This document shows positions 1 through 5,806 of a DNA stretch of 6,779 nt, piece after piece (within the stretch, counting starts at the first letter, position 1; each line of letters starts with the position of its first letter). The DNA is from Elusimicrobiota bacterium (GTDB taxonomy: Bacteria > Elusimicrobiota > Elusimicrobia > UBA1565 > UBA9628), in contig JAQUMZ010000146.1 in NCBI GenBank assembly GCA_028717865.1, forward strand, positions 1 to 6,779. The letters are read 5' to 3'. The translations under genes were made by a program, and so were the position numbers. The notes beneath the pieces were generated by a model. That model ran no database searches and was not told where the DNA came from. It saw only the letters and a program-made list of their open reading frames with translations.

Positions 1-1427
1 TCCAGGACGAACCCCGTCGCGCGGTCCACCGCCAGTCGGCGCCGGCCGTCCTCCGGCATGGCCTCCACGGTCAGGATCTCGCCGTTGCCCACGTATTCGA
101 TGTCGTAGGGGTACTTGACGACGGCGAGCTGGGCGAGGTCCGGGGGAGCCAGCAGGCGCTCCCGGTTGAAGAACGTCCATAACGACGGGTCCTCCGCGCC
201 CAGGTTCCACAACGCCGCCCCCCGGACGCCCTTCCCCTGGGCCATGCGCCATTGGTTGCCGGCCGTGACCGCGTCGAGCATCCAGACCTCGTGCTCCGCG
301 CCGTTCTCGTCCTCGTAGTTGAAGGTCGGGTTCAAGGTCCGGGGATCGAAATCCACGAGGTCCGCGGGCCGGGCGTCCGGGTTGTTGTCGCGGGCGGCGA
401 GCAGGGCCCTCTGGTAGCCGTAGGCCTGCGCGGGCGGCTTGCCCTCGGTCCAGTCGTAGGCGTAGTTGCCCAGGCCCATGACCAGCTTCGCGCGCGGCAC
501 GTCGCGCAGGGCGCGGCGCAGGACCTCGTCGAAGAAGCGGAAGGAGGCGATGGCGCCCGGGCCGCCGCGCTGGTCGTGCTCGTCGTAGGACATGATGATC
601 GCCAGGTCGCAGGCCCGGGCGGCGGCCGCCCAGTCCAGGGGCGTGTCGGCGGCCTCGATGTCGAGGGAGACCTTGAGCCCGGCCGGGGCCAGGACTTTCC
701 GGACGCGCGCCACGGCCGCGGGCAGCCGGGCGTAGTCGTCCGCGGCCAGGTTCTCGAAGTCGAGGTTGACCCCGGCGAAGCGGTTGGCGAGCAGCCACTC
801 GCGCAGCCGCGCGGCCAATTTTTTCTGGCGGGCCGGGTCCTGGAGGAGGCGGTGGACGGGGCGGGCGTCGAAGACGCCGTCCCGCGCGTTGTTGAGTATC
901 GGCATGATGGCCAGGCCGGCGCCCCGCGCGATGCGCAGGACCTCGTTGTTCCTGGGCACCGCGTCGAGGTCGAAGTCGGCGAGGTCGAGGCCCGAGCCGT
1001 CCGCGCTGATATGGAGCCATTCCGGGAAGAGATGAGTTAGGCGCCCGGCGTTGGCGCGCAGGGAGTGGATGCCTTCCTCCTGCCAGGTGGCGTAGAAGGC
1101 CCCGACGACGGGGGGCGCGCCCGCCGGGCGCGCGGCCGCGCGGTCCCGCTCGACCTGCCGCAGCAGGGCGCGCCGGCTGCGCTCGTGCAGGAAGCGCCGC
1201 AGTTTTTGAACCCGGTCGGGCAGCGGCGTGAACGGGCGCTTGAGGGCGTGGCGCAGCGGCGCGCAGACCCCGGGCACCGGCGGCAGATAGGGGATGAAAT
1301 ACAGGCTGAGCAGGAAGATCGCGAGCGAGGCCAGGCCGATCAGGCCCAGGACGGCGCCGGCGCGCAGCAGGCGCTGCCGCCGCCGCTGCGACGGATCCAG
1401 GAATACGGCGCGTTCGGGCTCGGCCAC
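1..1427 (-). CDS. Membrane-anchored GH18-like protein, N-terminal part of a probable GH18/deacetylase/glycosyltransferase (partial)
   Basis: This frame is open for 475 codons and runs off the left edge, so the C-terminus is missing. A GTG start at 1427 is the first possible start after an in-frame TAA four codons upstream. Residues 1-22 are basic and residues 23-45 form one hydrophobic membrane segment, which suggests an inner-membrane anchor with the rest outside the cytoplasm. A basic linker leads into a GH18-type barrel from about residue 107 (VVGAFYATW) to about 420. The barrel holds GVNLDFENL at 219-227 (D223 and presumed acid E225), MSYD at 279-282 and ALWNLG at 405-410. Two acidic positions of the usual DGxDxDxE motif are A218 and N221. 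The order and wording of these motifs resemble, from memory, three-domain proteins in which GH18 is followed by a NodB-type polysaccharide deacetylase and a family 2 glycosyltransferase. Those later domains would lie outside the window, so they are inferred. A role in exopolysaccharide synthesis or modification is likely; the substrate is unknown. Confidence 0.85.
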   Translation of the reverse strand, partial: MAEPERAVFLDPSQRRRQRLLRAGAVLGLIGLASLAIFLLSLYFIPYLPPVPGVCAPLRHALKRPFTPLPDRVQKLRRFLHERSRRALLRQVERDRAAARPAGAPPVVGAFYATWQEEGIHSLRANAGRLTHLFPEWLHISADGSGLDLADFDLDAVPRNNEVLRIARGAGLAIMPILNNARDGVFDARPVHRLLQDPARQKKLAARLREWLLANRFAGVNLDFENLAADDYARLPAAVARVRKVLAPAGLKVSLDIEAADTPLDWAAAARACDLAIIMSYDEHDQRGGPGAIASFRFFDEVLRRALRDVPRAKLVMGLGNYAYDWTEGKPPAQAYGYQRALLAARDNNPDARPADLVDFDPRTLNPTFNYEDENGAEHEVWMLDAVTAGNQWRMAQGKGVRGAALWNLGAEDPSLWTFFNRERLLAPPDLAQLAVVKYPYDIEYVGNGEILTVEAMPEDGRRRLAVDRATGFVL

Positions 1428-1433
1428 GGTGTT

Positions 1434-1462
1434 ATCTTACCGGAAACGGCTCGCGGCGCCAA
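1434..1462 (-). promoter_or_regulatory. Candidate sigma70-type promoter of the GH18-like gene
   Basis: On the minus strand a -35-like TTGGCG (1457-1462) and a -10-like TAAGAT (1434-1439) are separated by exactly 17 bases. Each hexamer matches consensus at 4 of 6 positions. The predicted transcription start falls on or next to the GTG start at 1427, so the transcript could be leaderless. No convincing Shine-Dalgarno sequence precedes that GTG, which agrees with this. The call rests on pattern matching alone. Confidence 0.4.
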
Positions 1463-1487
1463 GCCTTCTCTGAACCGGACGAGTCTT

Positions 1488-1496
1488 TGCTACAAT
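1488..1496 (+). promoter_or_regulatory. Extended -10 promoter of the M3 peptidase gene
   Basis: TGC followed by TACAAT (1491-1496) forms an extended -10 element (TGn plus a hexamer matching TATAAT at 5 of 6). No good -35 is visible; the best, CTGAAC at 1470-1475, is weak and has only a 15-base spacer, as is usual for extended -10 promoters. Transcription would start near 1503, giving a leader of about 33 bases that contains the ribosome binding site. This promoter is back to back with that of the GH18-like gene. Confidence 0.55.
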
Positions 1497-1522
1497 GCCG
1501 ACATCGGCGAGCCGCCGGCGCC

Positions 1523-1528
1523 AAGGAG
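1523..1528 (+). promoter_or_regulatory. Ribosome binding site of the M3 peptidase gene
   Basis: AAGGAG lies 7 bases before the ATG at 1536. It fixes that start in a frame that stays open upstream to at least 1065. It is the only strong Shine-Dalgarno sequence next to a start codon in the window. Confidence 0.8.
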
Positions 1529-1535
1529 CGCGATC

Positions 1536-3671
1536 ATGAGAATCCTGCTGTTGCTGCTGCTGGCCGCGGGCCCCGCGGCCGCCGGCCCCGCCGAGAAAAC
1601 ACCGCCGCCCGAAAACCCGTTCTTCCAGCCCAGCCCGCTGCCCTACGAGCTGCCGCAGTTCGACCGGATCCAGGACTCGGATTTCCGGCCCGCGTACGCG
1701 GCCGGGATGGCCGAGCAGCTCCGAGAGGTCGACGCGATCTCCGGCAGTTCGCAGCCCGCGACCTTCGCCAACACCGTCGTCGCGCTCGAACGCTCGGGCC
1801 GGCTGCTGACCCGCGTCGACAAGACCTTCCAGAACCTGAACATGTCCGACACCGGCGACGAGAGGCAGAAGATCGAGTCCGAGCTGGCGCCCAAGCTCGC
1901 GGCCCACCGGGACGCGATCATGCTCAACGCGGCGCTCTTCGCGCGGATCGACGCGCTCTACCGGGGGCGGGAGGGCCTGGGGCTGGATCCCGAGTCGCTG
2001 CAGCTGCTCGAGCGCTACCACCGCGACTTTCTGCGCGCCGGCGCGAGGCTCTCGGAGGCCGACAAGCCGGAGCTCAAGAAGATCAACGAGGAACTTTCCG
2101 CGCTGACCACCCGCTTCGCGCAGAACCTCATGAAAGCCGCCAAGAACGGCGCCGTCGTCGTCGACGACGCCAAGGAGCTGGAGGGCTGGTCGGCGGAGCA
2201 GCTCGGCGCGGCGGCGCGGGCCGCCCGGGACCGCGGGCTGGCCGGCAAATACGTCATCGGCCTTCAGAACACGACGGTCCAGCCTCCGCTCGAGGAACTG
2301 AAGAACCGCGCCCTGCGCGAGAAGCTCTATCGCGCTTCCAGCGCCCGCTGCGACGGAGGGGAGTTCGACAATACGGCTCTCGTCGCCCAGGCCGTCGCGC
2401 TGCGCGCCCGCAAGGCGGCGCTGCTCGGCTACCCCAACTACGCCGCCTATGCGCTCGCCGACGAGAGCGCCGGCACGCCCGAGGCGGTCAACCGGATGCT
2501 CGAGCGGATCGGCCGCGCGGCGCTCGCCAAGGCCAAGGACGAGGCCGCGGATATCCAGAAATTGATCGACGAACAGGCGCGCGCGGCGCTCGCCAAGCCC
2601 TTCCCCCTGGAGCCCTGGGACTGGGCCTTCTACGCCGCGCAGGTGCGCCGGGCCCGCTACGGCTTCGACGAGGCGCAGGTCCGGCCCTACTTCGAGCTCG
2701 ACCGCGTCTTGAAGGACGGAGCCTTCTACGCCGCGGGCGAGCTCTACGGCGTCGCCTTCAAGGAGCGCCCCGACCTGCGCGGCTACCGGCCCGAGGTGCG
2801 CGTCTTCGAGGTCATCGACGCCGACGGTTCCGCGCTGGGCCTGCTGGTGCGCGACGATTTTAAGCGCGACAACAAGAACGGCGGGGCCTGGATGGACACC
2901 TTCGTGGACCAGTCGGGGCTCCTCGGCCAGAAGCCGGTCGTGGTCAACAACCTGAACGTCCCCAAGCCCGCGGAGGGCCAGCCCGCGCTGCTGACCTTCG
3001 ACGAGGTCGTGACGCTGTTCCACGAGTTCGGGCACGCCTTGCACGGGCTGTTCTCGCAGGCGAGGTATCCCCGGCTCGGCGGGACCAACGTTCCGCCGGA
3101 CTTCGTCGAGCTTCCGTCCCAGTTCAACGAGATGTGGGCGCTCGAGCCCGCGATCCTGAGCCATTTCGCGAGGCACTACCGGACCGGCGCGCCCATGCCC
3201 AAGGAGCTCTTCGACAAGGTGCTGGCCGGGCAAAAATACGGCCAGGGCTACGCGACGACCGAGTACGTCGAGGCCGCGGTCATCGACCAGGCCCTGCATC
3301 AGATCCCGGCCGCCCGGGCCCCGGCGCCGTCCGGGGTCATGGCTTTCGAGGTGGACGCGCTGAAAAAGTCCGGCCTGGACTACGCGCCCGTGCCCCCGCG
3401 CTATCACGCGCCGTACTTCCTCCACGCGTTCAACGAGGACTACGAGGCGGCCTACTACGCCTACATCTGGGCCGAGGTGCTGGCGCGCGACGCCGGCGGC
3501 TGGTTCCGCGCGCACGGCGGGATCCTCCGCGCCAACGGCGACTTCTTCCGCGCCAAGATCCTGTCGCGCGGCCGCACGCTGGAGCCCGACGTCCTGTTCC
3601 GGCAGTTCTACGGCCGCGAGCCTGACATCGGGCCGCTGCTGGAGTACCGCGACCTGGTCCCGCCGAAGTAG
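1536..3671 (+). CDS. dcp: Secreted M3-family zinc metallopeptidase (peptidyl-dipeptidase Dcp type)
   Basis: The gene encodes 711 residues, close to the roughly 680 of E. coli Dcp. Family members cut dipeptides from the C-termini of short peptides using one zinc ion. The zinc site is complete: HEFGH at 496-500 with E497 as catalytic base, and the third ligand E525 in DFVELPSQ, 25 residues after H500. Y636 and Y643 match the two substrate-binding tyrosines of Dcp (607 and 614). The C-terminal block (AKILSRGRTLEPDVLFRQF, then GREPD) is also typical. Residues 1-16 form a signal peptide (MRI, six leucines, AxA before G17) without a lipobox cysteine, so a soluble protein outside the cytoplasm is expected. 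The start is fixed by AAGGAG 7 bases upstream and by the signal peptide; earlier in-frame codons lie in the GH18-like gene's DNA. Unusually, the glycine-rich loop before Y636 reads HAFNEDY rather than HIFGGGY. The gene is monocistronic: divergent from the GH18-like gene and convergent with the caspase locus. Confidence 0.93.
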   Translation: MRILLLLLLAAGPAAAGPAEKTPPPENPFFQPSPLPYELPQFDRIQDSDFRPAYAAGMAEQLREVDAISGSSQPATFANTVVALERSGRLLTRVDKTFQNLNMSDTGDERQKIESELAPKLAAHRDAIMLNAALFARIDALYRGREGLGLDPESLQLLERYHRDFLRAGARLSEADKPELKKINEELSALTTRFAQNLMKAAKNGAVVVDDAKELEGWSAEQLGAAARAARDRGLAGKYVIGLQNTTVQPPLEELKNRALREKLYRASSARCDGGEFDNTALVAQAVALRARKAALLGYPNYAAYALADESAGTPEAVNRMLERIGRAALAKAKDEAADIQKLIDEQARAALAKPFPLEPWDWAFYAAQVRRARYGFDEAQVRPYFELDRVLKDGAFYAAGELYGVAFKERPDLRGYRPEVRVFEVIDADGSALGLLVRDDFKRDNKNGGAWMDTFVDQSGLLGQKPVVVNNLNVPKPAEGQPALLTFDEVVTLFHEFGHALHGLFSQARYPRLGGTNVPPDFVELPSQFNEMWALEPAILSHFARHYRTGAPMPKELFDKVLAGQKYGQGYATTEYVEAAVIDQALHQIPAARAPAPSGVMAFEVDALKKSGLDYAPVPPRYHAPYFLHAFNEDYEAAYYAYIWAEVLARDAGGWFRAHGGILRANGDFFRAKILSRGRTLEPDVLFRQFYGREPDIGPLLEYRDLVPPK

Positions 3672-3714
3672 GGCGGGCCGCCGCGCCGGGCGCTATCCAG
3701 GGAGCCGAAAGAAA

Positions 3715-3767
3715 GGGCTGCCTGAGCCGCCCGGAGAAGGGCGAGTAAAAAGCAGCCCGCGGACGGG
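3715..3767. terminator. Nested inverted repeat between convergent genes, possible bidirectional terminator
   Basis: The 140-base gap between the two convergent stop codons holds a 7-bp perfect inverted repeat (GGGCTGC at 3715-3721, GCAGCCC at 3752-3758). It encloses a second 5-bp hairpin (CGCCC at 3728-3732, GGGCG at 3739-3743, 6-base loop). Read on the minus strand, a short CCCG/CGGG hairpin (3756-3767) with a TCCG loop is followed four bases later by five T residues (3751-3747), a weak intrinsic terminator for the caspase locus. Neither structure has a long T-tract, so termination is a guess from position and pairing. The rest of the gap shows no gene. Confidence 0.3.
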
Positions 3768-3811
3768 ATCAGCCGCGCCAAGTTCCCGTGCGCCGGCCGC
3801 GTCCCTAAAGT

Positions 3812-4558
3812 CTAAAGCGCGCCCGCGAGGACCGGAGTCTGGTCGCGATTCTGGCGGCGCGCGGCGTCCTGCACCTTGGGCTTGAGATAGTCGTAGAGCT
3901 TTTGGACGTCGAGCCGCGCGCCGCCGGCCTTGGCCGTCTCGCCTATTCCCTTGAGCAGATAATAGGTGAAGAGGCCGTGCCCTTCCGCGTCGAGCGTCCC
4001 GGTGATTTCCTCGCCCGAGGCGGCGGCCAGGAGCACTACCCGCCCCTTCGGCGCGAGCATGCCTTCCATCCTGGCGACCAAGGGCCGGGTCCCCTTGGGC
4101 AGCACGGAGCGTCCGCCCCCGCCGGAAAAACAGGAATCCAACGCCACCCAGACCCGCGCGGCGGGCAGCGCGCCGAGCGATGCGTAAAGCTTCTCGACCG
4201 GGTACGCCGTGGATTTCAGGAAGCCCGCGTCCCCGTCCCAGGGGACGAGGTAGGCGGCCGCGCTCTTGGGGTCCGGGGCGCCGTGCCCCGAAAAGTAGAA
4301 AAAGACCGTGCCGCCTTCGGGGACGTTGCGGGGCAGCCATTCCTCGACGTATTTCTTGAGCCCCGAGATCGTCGCGTCGGGGCCTTCCAGGACCACCACG
4401 TTCCGTTCCGGATAGCCCAGCGCGATGAGGTGCCTGCGCACGGCCTCGGCGTCGCGCTGCGCGAAATCCGCCTGGGGCAGGCTCTTGTACCTCTCGATGC
4501 CGACCACGACCGCGAAATTCTTCGGGTTCTCCTTGAAGCGGAAGCCCGGTTCGTCCAC
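3812..4558 (-). CDS. Caspase-like (peptidase C14) domain, probably the C-terminal half of a frameshifted Sel1-caspase protein
   Basis: The frame encodes 248 residues from a GTG at 4558. It is a caspase/metacaspase-fold cysteine peptidase domain: first strand FAVVVGIERY at 15-24, FFYFSGHG at 86-93 with catalytic H92, and ALDSCFSGG at 139-147 with catalytic C143. A GHGLFTYYLLKGI helix and the terminal QTPVL follow, both common in bacterial members. Both dyad residues are present, so the domain itself could be active. The target is unknown; the family usually cuts after basic or acidic residues. The GTG is a poor start: it lies 13 residues before the first strand, has no Shine-Dalgarno sequence, and lies inside the open Sel1 frame. 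This frame stays open up to a TGA at 4739-4741, yet has no earlier ATG, GTG or TTG. The residues encoded just before the GTG (KSASEKTIASD) read like a natural linker. It is therefore more likely the end of the upstream Sel1 gene than an independent gene. Confidence 0.85.
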   Translation of the reverse strand: MDEPGFRFKENPKNFAVVVGIERYKSLPQADFAQRDAEAVRRHLIALGYPERNVVVLEGPDATISGLKKYVEEWLPRNVPEGGTVFFYFSGHGAPDPKSAAAYLVPWDGDAGFLKSTAYPVEKLYASLGALPAARVWVALDSCFSGGGGRSVLPKGTRPLVARMEGMLAPKGRVVLLAAASGEEITGTLDAEGHGLFTYYLLKGIGETAKAGGARLDVQKLYDYLKPKVQDAARRQNRDQTPVLAGAL

Positions 4559-5721
4559 GTCCGACGCGATCGTTTTTTCGGAAGCGCTCTTAGGGCCGCG
4601 TAGACCACGGGCGCGGGCGCGCCCGCCTGGCCGTGCTGCGCGGCCTCGGAGGCGGCCGCCAGTTTCTGCGCCTCGGCGATCTGCTCCTTGGTCATCAGGG
4701 CTTTCAAGCGCGCGACGGCCGTGGGCGCGGCGGGATTGTCATGCGCGGCGCTGATCAGGCACCACTTGTAGGCTTCGATATAGTCTTTGGTCACGCCTTC
4801 GCCGTTTTCGTACATCGCGCCGAGGTTGAGCGCGCTATGGGACAGATCCCCGCGCTCGATCCCGGTCCGGAACCACCGGAGCGCCTGGGCGCTGTCCTTG
4901 GGAAATCCGCCGAGTCCCATGCGGTAGAGGTAGCCCAGCCCGTTGCCCACGCCGGCGTCGCCGCCCGCGTCGGCCAGGCGCCAGAGCCGTCCGGCCTCGG
5001 CGTAATCCTGCTTGACGCCCCAGCCCAGGAAGTGGAGGGAGGCCAGGCCGCTGCGGCCGCCGGCATTGCCGTTGTCGGCGGCGCGCCGCCACCACTTGGC
5101 CGCTTCCGACAAGTCCGGCTTGACGCCCCGGCCGTTGAAATAGAGCCAGCCCAGCTCGGTTTGGGCGTAGGGATTGCCTTTTTCCGCGGACTTGCGCAGC
5201 CACTCGGCGGCTTGGGCGTAATCCTGCGTGACGCCCCAGCCGTTCTGGTAAAACCACCCCAGCGCCTGCTGGGCGTCCCCGCTTCCCTGGTCGGCGGAGA
5301 GGCGATAGAGCCTGGCCGCCTCGGCGTAGTCCCGCTTGACGCCCGCCCCGATCTGGTAAAGGTAGCCCAGCCCGAATTGGGCGAGCTGGTTGCCCTGGTC
5401 GGACGCCGCCCGGTACCATTTCGCCGCCTGCGCGTAGTCCGGTTTTACGCCCCAGCCGTTCTGGTAAAGCGCGCCCAGGCTCCATTGCGACCACTGGTTG
5501 CCCTGGGCCGCGGCCTTGCGGTACCACCGGGCCGCCTCGACGTAGTCCTGCTTGAGTCCGCCCCAGCCGTTCTGATGGAACCACGCGAGCGTGTGCTCGC
5601 CGGTCGAGTCGCCCCGCTCGGCCATGATCTTGGCCCGGGCGGCCGATTTTTCCAGCCACTTCCGGGCTTGGGCGTCATCCTTGGGGACCTGGTCGCCGAT
5701 GGCGTAGAGATAGCCGAGCAA
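4216..5721 (-). CDS. Sel1-repeat protein, N-terminal half of a frameshifted Sel1-caspase gene
   Basis: From a TTG at 5721 this frame encodes one partial and eight full Sel1-like repeats of about 36 residues (consensus near LGxLYxNGxGVKxDYxEAAKWYRKAADQGN), ending near residue 329. A helical, alanine-rich linker then runs to about residue 376. Sel1 repeats are helix-turn-helix solenoids used for protein-protein contacts. The remaining 125 codons down to 4216 are almost certainly not natural: they are rich in Arg, Thr and Ser and lie over the caspase domain in the wrong frame. One extra base near 4573-4603 would join the two parts into a protein of about 636 residues. The start is also doubtful. 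TTG 5721 has no Shine-Dalgarno sequence, no start codon exists between it and an in-frame TAG at 5770-5772, and the first repeat begins at once with no signal peptide. The preceding residues (RPAAQAGDF) look like the end of a signal peptide. A decaying gene or sequence errors would both explain this. Confidence 0.75.
   Translation of the reverse strand: MLGYLYAIGDQVPKDDAQARKWLEKSAARAKIMAERGDSTGEHTLAWFHQNGWGGLKQDYVEAARWYRKAAAQGNQWSQWSLGALYQNGWGVKPDYAQAAKWYRAASDQGNQLAQFGLGYLYQIGAGVKRDYAEAARLYRLSADQGSGDAQQALGWFYQNGWGVTQDYAQAAEWLRKSAEKGNPYAQTELGWLYFNGRGVKPDLSEAAKWWRRAADNGNAGGRSGLASLHFLGWGVKQDYAEAGRLWRLADAGGDAGVGNGLGYLYRMGLGGFPKDSAQALRWFRTGIERGDLSHSALNLGAMYENGEGVTKDYIEAYKWCLISAAHDNPAAPTAVARLKALMTKEQIAEAQKLAAASEAAQHGQAGAPAPVVYAALRALPKKRSRRTWTNRASASRRTRRISRSWSASRGTRACPRRISRSATPRPCAGTSSRWAIRNGTWWSWKAPTRRSRGSRNTSRNGCPATSPKAARSFSTFRGTAPRTPRARPPTSSPGTGTRAS
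4573..4603 (-). other. Probable frameshift site joining the Sel1 and caspase frames
   Basis: The Sel1 frame makes sense up to ...PVVYAA (codon ending at 4594). The caspase frame, which is -1 relative to it, makes sense from about 4591 (KSASEKTIASD). Sel1-frame codons after this point turn unlike the rest of the gene (CTA, AGA, CGA). One base added to the CCC at 4593-4595 would give VVYAAPKSASEK; one added to the A6 run at 4573-4578 would also restore the frame. Overlap with both frames open extends from 4738 to 4216, but the protein sequence narrows the switch to this stretch. Confidence 0.7.
4735..5721 (-). repeat. Tandem Sel1-repeat coding array, about 108-bp period
   Basis: Nine tandem units, the first partial, each encode 35-37 residues. 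The NGWGV/NGRGV turn and the DYxEAA motif recur every 108 bases or so. The last unit ends near 4735 (DYIEAYKWCLISAAHDN). Units differ at most third positions and many residues, so this is an old protein repeat, not a recent DNA expansion. One 22-base stretch is an exact exception and is listed separately. Confidence 0.85.
5231..5468. repeat. Exact 22-bp direct repeat two Sel1 units apart
   Basis: Positions 5231-5252 and 5447-5468 are identical and start 216 bases apart, exactly two 108-bp Sel1 units. They encode the turn of two repeats (YQNGWGV). A third, imperfect copy lies near 5560-5576. Recombination between the exact copies would delete or add two Sel1 units in frame. Confidence 0.8.
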
Positions 5722-5787
5722 TTGCTGGGCCGTGAAATCGCCGGCCTGCGCCGCCGGGCGGGCTTGCGGCTAGGACCCGGCCGCGGG

Positions 5788-5803
5788 TTTATATAGAATT
5801 AAT
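5788..5803. promoter_or_regulatory. AT-rich divergent promoter between the Sel1-caspase locus and the AcvB-like gene
   Basis: A 16-base AT-rich island in otherwise GC-rich DNA sits between the two divergent reading frames. On the plus strand TAGAAT (5794-5799) matches TATAAT at 5 of 6 and ends 7 bases before the AcvB ATG at 5807, so that transcript could be leaderless. On the minus strand TATAAA (5793-5788) could serve the Sel1-caspase locus. No good -35 is visible in either direction, and the best plus-strand hexamer with a 17-base spacer (5771-5776) matches at only 2 of 6. Confidence 0.45.
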
Positions 5804-5806
5804 GCG

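Noticed and set aside
252..1040. A 262-codon plus-strand frame over the GH18-like gene
   Set aside because: It is Val/Gly/Arg-rich without motifs, while the opposite strand gives a coherent GH18-like protein.
1487..2863. A 458-codon plus-strand frame inside the M3 gene
   Set aside because: It is extremely Arg/Ala/Gly-rich with no domain, and is an alternate-frame shadow of the peptidase.
1437..3515. A 692-codon open frame antisense to the M3 peptidase gene
   Set aside because: Its translation is Arg/Val/Leu/Gly-rich low-complexity sequence with no recognisable domain. It mirrors the high third-position GC of the real gene, whose zinc motif, signal peptide and ribosome binding site are intact.
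4571..4580. A programmed -1 frameshift at a classic A AAA AAC heptamer in the Sel1-caspase gene
   Set aside because: The bases are present (six A then C), but the Sel1 frame reads them as AAA AAA CGA, so the heptamer is in the wrong phase for tandem slippage. Transcript slippage on A6 remains possible but is a short run for that.
4216..4590. The last 125 codons of the Sel1 frame as a real C-terminal domain
   Set aside because: The residues are Arg/Thr/Ser-rich and featureless, and overlap the caspase domain, which has its catalytic residues in the other frame.
4633..5796. A 387-codon plus-strand frame over the Sel1 array
   Set aside because: It is the antisense of nine clear Sel1 units; its apparent periodicity comes from theirs.
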